Below are positions 33,994 through 42,173 of a DNA stretch of 64,000 nt, one piece after another; within the stretch, counting starts at the first letter, position 1, and every line of letters begins with the position of its first letter. Source of the DNA: Bacteroidota bacterium (lineage in GTDB: Bacteria; Bacteroidota; Bacteroidia; Chitinophagales; Chitinophagaceae); the NCBI GenBank assembly GCA_018267615.1, contig JAFDYD010000022.1, forward strand, positions 5,784 through 69,783, written 5' to 3'. The notes below the pieces were generated by a model. That model was not told the origin of the DNA. It saw nothing but the letters and a program-made list of their open reading frames with translations, and made no database searches. The position numbers were made by a program, and so were the translations under genes.

Positions 33994-34374
33994 TCATGAT
34001 TTTCTCTTCATATCTGATTTGAGATATTTTTGAAATTGGCCGACAGATAATATGCTTTTTAATTTTTCATTGAAAGCTTCGTGATTTGCTTTCAGTTTTT
34101 CTTTTCTTGTCTTTTCATCAGGCGTTGAGATGTTGATTTCGTCAACAGGTTTTGTATTTGCCATGTAAGCATCAAATATTTTTTTGGTTGTAGTCTCGTC
34201 AAGGTCCAGACTTTTTTTAAGGCTGTCAGCAAAATGATGAGATCGCTGTACAACATCTCGCGGCATTTTCCATTCGTCGCCGGTTTTTTCCGGCTTTTGC
34301 GGTTCAGCTTGTTGGGCTTTCAATGAAACGAATGCGCTGGTGAGCACAATGGCTAAAAAGATTTTCTTTTGCAT
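33994..34374 (-). CDS. Small exported helical protein, Spy/CpxP-like in layout
   Basis: A signal peptide (about 1-20, ending SLKAQ) is followed by about 105 charged, helix-forming residues (RSHHFADSLKKSLDLDETTTKKIFDAY). The pattern resembles small periplasmic Spy/CpxP-like proteins of Bacteroidota, but the exact family was not recognised. It lies 25 bases after the permease gene on the same strand and is probably the last gene of the BlaI operon. Confidence 0.7.
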   Translation of the reverse strand: MQKKIFLAIVLTSAFVSLKAQQAEPQKPEKTGDEWKMPRDVVQRSHHFADSLKKSLDLDETTTKKIFDAYMANTKPVDEINISTPDEKTRKEKLKANHEAFNEKLKSILSVGQFQKYLKSDMKRKS

Positions 34375-34399
34375 ATTATTTTGTTTTTTGGTGAATGAA

Positions 34400-36799
34400 T
34401 TATTCTTGTTTTAAAGAAATTGCAGGATTCGCAAGGGAAGCTTTGGTGGAATGAAAGATGATCGTTGCAATCGCGATTATTATTATTGCCGCTCCTGCGC
34501 CAACAAAAACTTGCCAGGAAATATCTGCACGATAAGCAAAATTCTCCAGCCATTTTTGAATAGCGCTGAAACTTAAAGGAACGGCAATTAAAAATCCAAC
34601 TAGTACAAGTCTTATAAAATCTTTGCAAATCAGCGAAAGTATTGATGTGGTTGAGGCGCCGAGTACTTTTCGTATCGCAATTTCCTTGGCTCTTCTTTTT
34701 GTAATTAATAGAGAAACTCCAAATAGCCCGATACAGGAAATAAAAATTGCGAGACCCGCACTAAATGTAATGATACTTTTCCACCTGTTTTCCTTTTCAT
34801 ATGCTAAGCGATTGATGTCATCTTTAAACGCGTATTCCATAGGATGACTTGGTATCAATGACTGATATTTCTTTTCAATCCTTGTTAATGTTTGCTGAAC
34901 GTTATAAGGATTTAGCCGGAGCACATATTTTCCCATAGGCAACCTGTTGTCCATTGTAAACACCGTTGATTTGATTTTTTGTTTTAGTGACTCCATGTGA
35001 TAATCCTTTACCACGCCGACTATGAATATTTTTTTGTCGCCCCAACCCGGAATGTTCATGTAATCAATTGTTTTGTCGACAGCGTCGGTCCATCCCGCCT
35101 CCTTTGCAAAAGTCTCGTTGATTAAAACAGCGTTCACAGAATCTGTTGGAAAATTTTTTGAAAAAAACCTTCCCGCAGAAATATGCGCCTGGATTGTATT
35201 CAAATAAGCTTCATCAATGCGCTGATATACGGCATCAATTTGCTTTTGATTAGCGATTGTTTTTCCACCAAATTTCCCAACATTGCAATAGCCTGCGGAC
35301 TGTACGCCGGGAACAGAAGCAAACTCCGATTTGAAAACTTCCATCATCGGCTTGTTCATGATTGCTTTTTCTACGGTGAACTCTAAGAGATTTTTGTCAT
35401 TATATCCGAGATCAGCTTTGGTCAAGAAATCAAATTGCACATTCATCATCCAGACAACAATAACAAAAAAAGAGGTTAAAGAAAACTGTGCAACGACAAA
35501 GGCCTTCATCAGGAAATTTTTATTGGTGTTTTTTCCATTGCCATGCAATGCCAATACAGGTTTTATTGACGAAAGCACAAGAGCCGGATAAAAACCTGAT
35601 AGAAATCCGGCCAACAAAAAAAGTAATAGCATGATGCAGATGAGTGCGATGTCGAAATGATAGAAGAAGCTAATTTTTTTATTGGCGAGTTGATTAAATG
35701 CCGGAAGGAAGATCCATGACAGAAAAATCCCGAGCAGGAACGACAAAAAAGTAAATAAGAAAGACTCGCACAGAAATTGCATCGCCAGCTGCTTGCGCTG
35801 GCTGCCGATTGCTTTCCGCACTCCAATTTCTTTATAACGCTTTAGTGAATTGGCGATAGTGAGATTTATGAAATTCGTTGTTGCGATTAACAAAATAAAA
35901 AAAGCAATGCTAATCAGGATACGGTAATACAACGGATCGCTTGCCTCGAAACTTCCTTTGTAATCGGTGTTCAAATGCATTTTTTCGAAAGGGAGCAAAG
36001 ACCAAATAAATTTGTTATCATATCCTGCTTCGTGGTTCATGTCGATTTCCTCATGTGCCTGGGATGCATACACTTTTTCCATTTTCGAATCTATGGCACT
36101 TATGTCGGCATCTTTTTTCACTAAAAAATAAGTTGGGTAAGAAACCCACATCCACCCATTATCAGGATTTGTTTCTTCCAGGTATTTGAAAGGCAGTATT
36201 GCATTGAATCTGATGCTGGAATTTTCTGGTGTTTGTTTTGCAACGGCAGTGATGACAAACGGCTCAAAATTTCCATTAATTTCTACTTGTATCGTTTTAC
36301 CAATGATGTCAGCGGAATTGAAATATTTTTTGGCAGCATCTTCACTAAGCACCACGGAGTGTGGGTCTTTAAGTGCAGCTTTTTCGTTGCCCTTAATAAG
36401 AGGGAAAGAAAAAAAAGAAAAGAAATTTTCATCGGCCCATGTGATATTTTCTATAAAACTTTCATTTTCTTTTTTTACGGTGGCTTGTTTAGGGCAAACA
36501 CGAACGAACTGTTCAAGTTCTGGAATCTCACGTTGGAAGGCCGGCCCTTGCACCATCGCTGCAATGGCGAATTTTTCATTACTACCGTCTTTTTCTATGC
36601 GGTCGCAGGTGAGTTGATAAATACGTTTAATGCTCTTATGAAACCGATCGTAACTCAATTCATCTTTGGCATAAAAAACGATGAGTATGCAGCAAGCCAT
36701 TCCTGATGCTAGTCCTGCGATATTAATGATCGAAAAAAGTTTATTGGCGAGCAAATTGCGAAAAGCAATTTTTAAATAATTTTTAAACATAGATTTCAT
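34400..36799 (-). CDS. FtsX/MacB-like ABC transporter permease
   Basis: The sequence starts MKSMFKNYLKIAFRNLLANKLFS, typical of the Bacteroidota FtsX-like permeases. It has an N-terminal membrane helix, a MacB-type periplasmic domain (about 50-270), a first FtsX block (about 290-430), a second periplasmic domain and a second FtsX block (about 680-790, with RRAKEIAIRKVLGAS). No ATPase gene is adjacent. The start is uncertain (36799 or 36790; an upstream in-frame start at 36850 is unlikely). It lies 79 bases after the M56 gene in the same direction, suggesting control by BlaI. Confidence 0.9.
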   Translation of the reverse strand: MKSMFKNYLKIAFRNLLANKLFSIINIAGLASGMACCILIVFYAKDELSYDRFHKSIKRIYQLTCDRIEKDGSNEKFAIAAMVQGPAFQREIPELEQFVRVCPKQATVKKENESFIENITWADENFFSFFSFPLIKGNEKAALKDPHSVVLSEDAAKKYFNSADIIGKTIQVEINGNFEPFVITAVAKQTPENSSIRFNAILPFKYLEETNPDNGWMWVSYPTYFLVKKDADISAIDSKMEKVYASQAHEEIDMNHEAGYDNKFIWSLLPFEKMHLNTDYKGSFEASDPLYYRILISIAFFILLIATTNFINLTIANSLKRYKEIGVRKAIGSQRKQLAMQFLCESFLFTFLSFLLGIFLSWIFLPAFNQLANKKISFFYHFDIALICIMLLLFLLAGFLSGFYPALVLSSIKPVLALHGNGKNTNKNFLMKAFVVAQFSLTSFFVIVVWMMNVQFDFLTKADLGYNDKNLLEFTVEKAIMNKPMMEVFKSEFASVPGVQSAGYCNVGKFGGKTIANQKQIDAVYQRIDEAYLNTIQAHISAGRFFSKNFPTDSVNAVLINETFAKEAGWTDAVDKTIDYMNIPGWGDKKIFIVGVVKDYHMESLKQKIKSTVFTMDNRLPMGKYVLRLNPYNVQQTLTRIEKKYQSLIPSHPMEYAFKDDINRLAYEKENRWKSIITFSAGLAIFISCIGLFGVSLLITKRRAKEIAIRKVLGASTTSILSLICKDFIRLVLVGFLIAVPLSFSAIQKWLENFAYRADISWQVFVGAGAAIIIIAIATIIFHSTKASLANPAISLKQE

Positions 36800-36878
36800 T
36801 TTTTTAGAGGCAAAACTTCTCCTGTCTACGTTTGTGCGCAGAAATATCATGGAAACATTACAATGGAATGCTATCAGG

Positions 36879-37832
36879 TTATGGACTCAACTTTAGACTA
36901 TTGCGTTCAGCTCTTAACTTCTGTTCATGCTGATACGTCTGTCTTAATTGTTCCGCAGAAGATTGACTATCGGTGGTATAAGAATTCCCGACGGCGATAG
37001 AAATAATTATGAACAGTAATGCCAGTGTAGTAAAGCCCAGTCTGCTGTTCGAGTATTTTTTTTCTTTCAAACCGATCATCTCGATTCTCCTGGAAATATC
37101 AGACCTATTAAATCCGAGTTCAGGATTTAAATAGCTGCCATGATTATAGGAAGACAGCAACATTTTGGCGAAATGAAGCGTATCGTCTGGCCCAAAGGAT
37201 TTTTCGTCGGCTAAAAATTCATGAACGACGCTCAGCTCTTTTTGTACACGCCAAAAGAAAGGGTTTATCCAAAATACCGAACAAGTGATCTGGCATAATA
37301 ATCTGTCATAACTATGATGCTGCCGGATATGTGTTAATTCATGTTGTATGATTTTCTTTCCCTCAAAGCTTTCCGCGTTGATGCTTTCTTTCCAGAACAG
37401 GTTATTGAAAAACGAAAATGGAGCATGGTCATCATCCGTCTCGATAAAAAAGAAGTCATGAATTATTTGCTTCTTCGATTTTTTTCTGAGATTGAAGACA
37501 TTCTTGATTTTATAAAGCATGGTAAATAAAAGAATGCACACAATAGAAATATACAGTGCTAACACCAAAGCAATAAACAAAGATTGCTTATTGGTATTGC
37601 CAATCATCGGGTAATTATATAGTGAAATCGAAGCCGGCATTTTCCATTCAAAAATGGATAAATGGATAAATGGAAGAGCAATGCTCAACGGAAATATGGC
37701 GAGCAGAAAGAATCGATTGAAATGGCTAAGCTTCCTGTTCCTCAAAAATATTTGGTAGTACCCATATAAAACTCCACTGATTAAAATCGATTTTATGAAA
37801 AATGTTACAAAACGTTCCATAACTTGGCTCAT
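36879..37832 (-). CDS. BlaR1-like M56 membrane metallopeptidase
   Basis: Membrane segments lie at about residues 8-28, 39-60, 85-107 and 263-283. The zinc motif HELTH (164-168, with RQHHSYDRL next to it) is that of BlaR1/MecR1 peptidases. The protein ends soon after the last membrane segment, so it lacks the penicillin-binding sensor domain of true BlaR1; what it senses is unknown. Its start overlaps the blaI-like stop by 4 bases. It would relieve repression by cleaving BlaI directly or indirectly. Confidence 0.9.
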   Translation of the reverse strand: MSQVMERFVTFFIKSILISGVLYGYYQIFLRNRKLSHFNRFFLLAIFPLSIALPFIHLSIFEWKMPASISLYNYPMIGNTNKQSLFIALVLALYISIVCILLFTMLYKIKNVFNLRKKSKKQIIHDFFFIETDDDHAPFSFFNNLFWKESINAESFEGKKIIQHELTHIRQHHSYDRLLCQITCSVFWINPFFWRVQKELSVVHEFLADEKSFGPDDTLHFAKMLLSSYNHGSYLNPELGFNRSDISRRIEMIGLKEKKYSNSRLGFTTLALLFIIISIAVGNSYTTDSQSSAEQLRQTYQHEQKLRAERNSLKLSP

Positions 37833-38185
37833 TTTTTTTTCAATTGTTTTAGTAGCAGTTCAAGGTCTTGCACGGATAATTTCTTTTCATCTACAAGAAA
37901 TGAAACCACATTGCTGAATGAGTTATTGAAATAACCTTTTGCGAGCGTTGTGAGTGAGTTCTTCGAATATTGTTCCTTCGATACTGACGGATGATACCTG
38001 TGAATTCTTCCGAGATTTTCAATTGTCACAAACTCTTTTTCGACAAGCGTCTTAAGAATGGTCGCCACTGTATTTTTGTGAGGTTGCGGATCCGGCATCG
38101 CTTCAACGATCTCCATTAATAATCCGTCTCCTAATTTCCAAAGCACCTTCATGATTTGCTCCTCTGCCTTTGTCAAAGTTTTCAT
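37829..38185 (-). CDS. BlaI/MecI/CopY-family transcriptional repressor
   Basis: The winged-helix start MKTLTKAEEQIMKVLWKLGDG and recognition region HKNTVATILKTLVEKEFV identify BlaI/MecI. The C-terminal dimerisation helix (LVDEKKLSVQDLELLLKQLKK) is complete; 118 residues is normal. ATG at 38185 is chosen over a TTG one codon upstream. Two matching dyads immediately upstream are its probable operators, giving autoregulation of blaI, the M56 gene, the permease and the small exported protein. Confidence 0.93.
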   Translation of the reverse strand: MKTLTKAEEQIMKVLWKLGDGLLMEIVEAMPDPQPHKNTVATILKTLVEKEFVTIENLGRIHRYHPSVSKEQYSKNSLTTLAKGYFNNSFSNVVSFLVDEKKLSVQDLELLLKQLKKK

Positions 38186-38188
38186 CAA

Positions 38189-38229
38189 AACTATATTTAT
38201 AGTTCAAATGTAAAACTATTTTTATAGTT
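38189..38229 (-). promoter_or_regulatory. Two BlaI-type operators
   Basis: Two 16-bp dyads AACTAT-N4-ATAGTT lie at 38189-38204 and 38214-38229, 25 bp centre to centre. The first directly adjoins the repressor start codon. Their position around the promoter is typical of BlaI/MecI autoregulation. Confidence 0.8.
38205..38212 (-). promoter_or_regulatory. -7 promoter element of the blaI operon
   Basis: The minus strand reads TACATTTG, a full match to TAnnTTTG, exactly between the two operators. Transcription would start inside the proximal operator, leaving a leader of only about 10-15 bases. Repressor bound at either dyad would block the polymerase. Confidence 0.7.
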
Positions 38230-38375
38230 TAAAAAAATATTTTTCGGAGCGGATGTTAATTTTTGTTTCGTTAAGAAGCGTTGGAGGATAATGTGAAGGG
38301 TAACTATGATGAACCGCTCGGGTGGAAGTTGTTTATTTTACCTATACTACTGAGAGATTGTTGACGCATATGCAC

Positions 38376-38408
38376 AAAAAAGGAAGATCGATGAAATCTT
38401 CCTTTTTT
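38376..38408 (-). terminator. Intrinsic terminator of the fucosidase gene
   Basis: AAAAAAGGAAGAT pairs with ATCTTCCTTTTTT; on the minus strand a T-run ends the stem. It lies 22 bases past the stop at 38430. The stretch 38230-38375 shows no gene. Confidence 0.8.
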
Positions 38409-38429
38409 ATTGTTTGTAAATCTTTAGCG

Positions 38430-39818
38430 CTATTGGTTAACCGTATTCAATTCAATCACCGGTACAACATACGGAGGTTGTGTTTTCGGCAGCGTCAATA
38501 TCAGGTCTTTTCCATTGTCTGCAACTTTGAAAGGAATTTCTGAGTCATCATGTAAAAATTGTGCATAGCTGATTTTGCCTTGATAATTTGGCAAGATCAG
38601 TTGTCCATCTTCCGGGTAATTGAAAAGATGTATGTACAATTTTTTTGTCTGCGCATTGTACGTGACTCGCTCATTCATCGATTCGGGAAGATTATAAATA
38701 TCCGGAGGATAGGTAGCGTGATAAATTGAAATATTATTTTCGTGCATCCAGAGACCAAGGCTATCCAATGCGCGCGTTGCACGATAGTCAAATTCACCAC
38801 GTGCCGTTGGACCAACATTTAAAATCAGGTTGCCGCCATTCGCTGTTGATGTAACAAGCAGATCCAACAATTCATGCTGGTTCTTCCAACTATTTTCATC
38901 ACGGTAATACCCCCACGAACCAGAAAAAGTCTGGCAGGTTTCCCAATATTTTCCTTTGAAAGGAATCAGCTCTGCAGGCTTCACTTGTTCAGGTGTTACA
39001 AAATCTCCGCCATCTGAATAACCATCCTGGTCAAGTCCCAGTCGATTGTTCACGATGATGCCTGGTTGTAATTTTCTTACGAGTTTTATCAAGTCCACTG
39101 CTCCCCAATCTTGTGGATGTTTTCCATATTTACTTCCTTTGTCCCAGGTCCAGTCGAGCCAAAGAATATCGATCTTTCCATAGTTAGTCAACAGCTCGGT
39201 CACCTGGTTTTTCATATACTGCCTGTACTTCGCCATATCACGACCTTTGTTGATGCGGGAATAATATGCTTCTTTCTCCGCCTCATTGAGATTTTCAGCA
39301 GCTCTTTGCGGATGTGCATCATCAACTGTGTAATCAGGATGGTGCCAGTCGAGCAACGAATAATAAAAACCAACATGAATTCCCTCCGCGCGAAACGCCT
39401 CGACAAATTCTTTTACAAGATCGCGATGTGCCTTAGTCTTTGTTGCTTTATAGTCTGTGTATTTGGAATCAAAAAGACAAAAACCTTCGTGGTGTTTACT
39501 AGTGAGAACGGCATATTTCATTCCCGCTGCTTTCGCCGCCTTGGCCCATTTTTTTGGATCAAATTCATCCGGGTTGAATTGGTCAAAATATTTCTGGTAT
39601 TGTTCATTTGTTATTCGCTCATGATTTTTTACCCATTCGTGTCGAGCAGGCAAAGAATATAAGCCCCAATGAATGAACATGCCGAACCGCGCATCGGTCC
39701 ACCATTTGAGACGTGCAGATTTTTGTTGAGATGTTTCATTAAAAATTTTCTTTTCCTGCGAAAAAACGAGTTGCACTGAAAAGCATAAGAACAGAAATGG
39801 CAAAAGCAAGGATTTCAT
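38430..39818 (-). CDS. Exported alpha-L-fucosidase, GH29
   Basis: The ATG at 39818 gives a clean signal peptide (MKSLLLPFLFLCFSVQLVFS). The catalytic domain has FGMFIHWGLYSLPARHEWV, KYAVLTSKHHEGFCLFDSKYTDY (in parts) and the nucleophile region ILWLDWTWDKG, all GH29 signatures; a C-terminal beta-sandwich follows. It releases alpha-L-fucose from glycans, in the periplasm or outside. An in-frame upstream start at 39920 would run into the repeat element and is rejected. The gene borders the RAYT island, and its upstream region is part of the tandem duplication. Confidence 0.93.
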   Translation of the reverse strand: MKSLLLPFLFLCFSVQLVFSQEKKIFNETSQQKSARLKWWTDARFGMFIHWGLYSLPARHEWVKNHERITNEQYQKYFDQFNPDEFDPKKWAKAAKAAGMKYAVLTSKHHEGFCLFDSKYTDYKATKTKAHRDLVKEFVEAFRAEGIHVGFYYSLLDWHHPDYTVDDAHPQRAAENLNEAEKEAYYSRINKGRDMAKYRQYMKNQVTELLTNYGKIDILWLDWTWDKGSKYGKHPQDWGAVDLIKLVRKLQPGIIVNNRLGLDQDGYSDGGDFVTPEQVKPAELIPFKGKYWETCQTFSGSWGYYRDENSWKNQHELLDLLVTSTANGGNLILNVGPTARGEFDYRATRALDSLGLWMHENNISIYHATYPPDIYNLPESMNERVTYNAQTKKLYIHLFNYPEDGQLILPNYQGKISYAQFLHDDSEIPFKVADNGKDLILTLPKTQPPYVVPVIELNTVNQ

Positions 39819-39915
39819 GATGAGTGATTTTGGAGAGAAGGAAGGTACAGAAAGTTTTAGATTTTTGTAGGCGAAAAAATGCTTCTTGCTGTTCCCATGT
39901 AATCCTGTAAGGACA

Positions 39916-40148
39916 GTCACCGAGGAGTCACCGCCATAGGCACTTGCGCTTACAAACCGCTACCGCAGGACTTCTCCGTCAGCGATCAACCATACTGGTT
40001 AGTAAGAGGGACGTCAAGTAACTCTATCACCATTGATTGGTAAATCAAAGCTGGGATATATGTTTTAAAATTCATAATCCCCGACCGAGGAGTCCCGCAA
40101 TTGCACCATGAAATTTCTAAATTCGTATGGCGGTGACTCCTCGGGGAC
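39916..40148. repeat. REP/BIME-type element R1
   Basis: It starts GTCACCGAGGAGTCACCGCC and ends with the reverse complement (GGCGGTGACTCCTCGGGGAC). Each end folds as a hairpin through the internal GACTCCTCGG-type motif. The left part contains the remnant of the transposase 3' end (GATCAACCATACTGGTTAGTAAG). Confidence 0.9.
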
Positions 40149-40225
40149 AGAAAGGAAGGTACAGAAAGTTTTAGATTTTATTTCTATGACGGTGACTCCC
40201 CGGAAAAAAACTTCCTGTAAGGATA

Positions 40226-40457
40226 GTTACCGAGGAGTCACCGACATACGCACTTGCGCTTACACACCGCTACCGCGGGACTCCTCGGTCAGCGATCAAT
40301 CATACTAGTTAGTAAGATCGCCGTCAAGTGACTCTATCACCATTGATTGGTAAATCAAAGCTGCGATGCATGTTTTAAAATTCATAATCACCGACCGCGG
40401 AGTCCCGCGATACATCGCGAGACTTCTGAATTCGTATGGCGGTGACTCCTCGGTGAC
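40226..40457. repeat. REP/BIME-type element R2
   Basis: Same structure as R1: terminal inverted repeats GT(T/C)ACCGAGGAGTCACCG and complement. Internal CCGCGGGACTCCTCGG and CCGCGGAGTCCCGCG. The transposase-tail remnant reads CAATCATACTAGTTAGTAAG. Confidence 0.9.
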
Positions 40458-40517
40458 AAGAGATTTTTGTAGGCGAAAAAATGCTTCTTGCCGTTCCCAT
40501 GTAATCCTGTAAGGACA

Positions 40518-40749
40518 GTCACCGAGGAGTCACCGCCATACGTACTTGCACTTCCATACAGCTGCCGCGGGACTCCTCGGTCAGCGATCAACCATACTAG
40601 TTAGTAAGATCGACGTCAAGTAACTCTATCACCATTGATTGGTAAATCAAAGCTGGGATGCATGTTTTAAAATTCATAATCACCGACCGAGGAGTCCCGC
40701 GATACATGGCTAGACTTCTGAATTCGTATGGCGGTGACTCCTCGGTGAC
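40518..40749. repeat. REP/BIME-type element R3
   Basis: Same structure as R1 and R2, with well-kept ends (232 bases). The reverse strand of its left part still codes for a peptide ending IELLDVDLTN before a stop, parallel to the MELDDIDLTNWHG end of the transposase. Confidence 0.9.
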
Positions 40750-40799
40750 AAGAAAGTCATAAATTCGAACAAAGAAAGGACTAACAAAATTCAAATATT

Positions 40800-41129
40800 A
40801 TGTCAGAAAAAGTTTTTAAGCTGGCAGAAAACAAAATAAAAATATTAATTGAACCTTTTGGAAGTTGTGTTGCTTCTGACACAATTACTGTTGAAGGTTT
40901 ACCCGTCGGATTTATGTATCGAGAACAACCAAATTTTGAAACTGATAGTGGATGGCGTTTTTTTTCGGGAACAGAAAGCCAAGAATATGTCGATAATGCC
41001 GATAATTTAATGATGTATGATGTTAATACAATTGCCAATTATGATCCATTTATTATCCCCTATTTGAAATTAGAAATCGGTACAGAACTCGAAAGAAAAG
41101 AAAATAACACATTTGAAACAATAAAATAA
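40800..41129 (+). CDS. DUF2185/Imm33-like immunity-type protein
   Basis: The 109-residue protein contains GFMYREQPNFETDSGWRFFSG (in parts), YVDNADN, YDVNTIANYDPFIIPYL, which match the DUF2185/Imm33 family of putative immunity proteins. There is no signal peptide. No toxin, LXG or RHS gene is next to it: it lies alone between element R3 and the RAYT unit. It may be an orphan immunity gene acquired with the island, or may serve another role; DUF2185 proteins also occur without toxins. Confidence 0.8.
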   Translation: MSEKVFKLAENKIKILIEPFGSCVASDTITVEGLPVGFMYREQPNFETDSGWRFFSGTESQEYVDNADNLMMYDVNTIANYDPFIIPYLKLEIGTELERKENNTFETIK

Positions 41130-41137
41130 CTCTCACA

Positions 41138-41250
41138 GTCCCCCGAGGAGTCACCGCCATACGCACTCGCACTTCCATACTGCCACCGCGGGACTCCTCG
41201 GTCAGCGATCAACCATGCCAGTTAGTAAGGTCGATGTCATCTAACTCCAT
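41138..41250. repeat. REP element head fused to the transposase 3' end (R4)
   Basis: It starts GTCCCCCGAGGAGTCACCG and includes GCGGGACTCCTCGGTCAGCG, like the left ends of R1-R3 and R5. The homology continues into the last codons of the transposase gene, up to about 41250, and then ends. No matching right end occurs before R5. Confidence 0.85.
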
Positions 41251-41799
41251 ATAATTCTTCACATGATATATTCCTTGTTCTCCGGTAATATAAAATTTTG
41301 CAGAGCTGTGTGCATATTCAACAGGACTCTCCACAAGATTCCATTTCCCTTTACAAGGATTGTCATGCATATAGTTTAATTTCTGTTCTATCATCTCGTA
41401 GGTGTCGCACAGTTTCCAATCAAATGATTCCTCCCAGACTTCATGCAATTTACCTTTTTGCTTTTCATTTGCTGTAACGCCATCTGATAATTGAAGAAGT
41501 ATTTCTTCATTACCCATATGCTTAAGCCTGGATACTATTTCATAAGCAATAAATCGTTTGCCATCACCGATCAGTTTATTTAAATTCTTAGCATTGTTAT
41601 GAAATGCGATAAGTGCATGTATATGATTCGGCATTATTACGTAACCATTGATATAATGTCCTTGCGTTTTAAGATAGTCAAAACTTTTATACACGAGATC
41701 ATAGCCGTTGGTGATATCTATCAATGACAACCACTGGTAACATGTGTAGGTTATAAAATAAATCCCATAATTAAAAGGCATTGGCGTTTTGACCGGCAT
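41209..41799 (-). CDS. REP-associated tyrosine transposase (RAYT, IS200/IS605-like Y1)
   Basis: The HUH motif is His59-Ile-His61 in the typical MPNHIHALI, and the catalytic Tyr143 is in LNYMHDNP, both classic for TnpA-REP/RAYT proteins. 196 residues is normal and no stop or frameshift is present, so it may be active. It cuts and joins single-stranded DNA at REP-type hairpins. The gene is flanked by a REP head at its 3' side (41138) and a full element at its 5' side (41895). Its last codons form part of the repeated sequence. Confidence 0.93.
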   Translation of the reverse strand: MPVKTPMPFNYGIYFITYTCYQWLSLIDITNGYDLVYKSFDYLKTQGHYINGYVIMPNHIHALIAFHNNAKNLNKLIGDGKRFIAYEIVSRLKHMGNEEILLQLSDGVTANEKQKGKLHEVWEESFDWKLCDTYEMIEQKLNYMHDNPCKGKWNLVESPVEYAHSSAKFYITGEQGIYHVKNYMELDDIDLTNWHG

Positions 41800-41894
41800 T
41801 GGTCAAATATAAATTACCCACGTTGGCGTTGTTAGGGTAAAATCACGTTTGTATGTATGTTTAATAACGCTGCTTTACAAATTCATGCCCTTCA

Positions 41895-42141
41895 GTCACC
41901 GAGGAGTCACCGCCATACGCATTTGCACTCCTATACTGCTGCTGCGGGACTCCTCGGTCGGCGATCAACCATGCTAGTTAGTATTATCGATTTCATCTAG
42001 TTTTACCGAAATGCTCCGATCACCATTGATCGGATTAAGTAAGTTTTAATGCATTTTTCTAAATGTGGGGTCACTGACCGAGGAGTCCCGCGGTTACAAC
42101 GAGAGAATTGTAAATTCGTATGGCGGTGACTCCTCGGGGAC
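41895..42141. repeat. REP/BIME-type element R5
   Basis: It runs from GTCACCGAGGAGTCACCGCC to the complement at 42132-42141 (247 bases). It differs more from R1-R3 than they do from each other, and ends 32 bases before the GH172 start codon. Its right half is the best match of the distant copy at 3519. Confidence 0.9.
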
Positions 42142-42173
42142 AACACTATAATAGTTAAGAACAATTTTAGATT

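Larger units (their letters stand above)
39838..40749. repeat. Tandem triplication of REP element plus flank
   Basis: Units of about 310 bases recur three times: a flank (GGAAGGTACAGAAAGTTTTAG ... CCTGTAAGGACA) followed by a REP-type element. Flank copies are at 39838-39915, 40152-40225 (middle part replaced) and 40461-40517. The first flank is the region just upstream of the fucosidase gene, so the fucosidase leader has been copied with the element. Confidence 0.85.

Noticed and set aside
39819..39920. Longer N-terminus for the fucosidase (start at 39920)
   Set aside because: The extra 34 residues lie in the repeated flank and REP element, and hide the clear signal peptide that begins at 39818.
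39916..42141. Repeat cluster read as a CRISPR array
   Set aside because: Units are over 230 bases with inverted ends and a transposase remnant, typical of REP/BIME elements.
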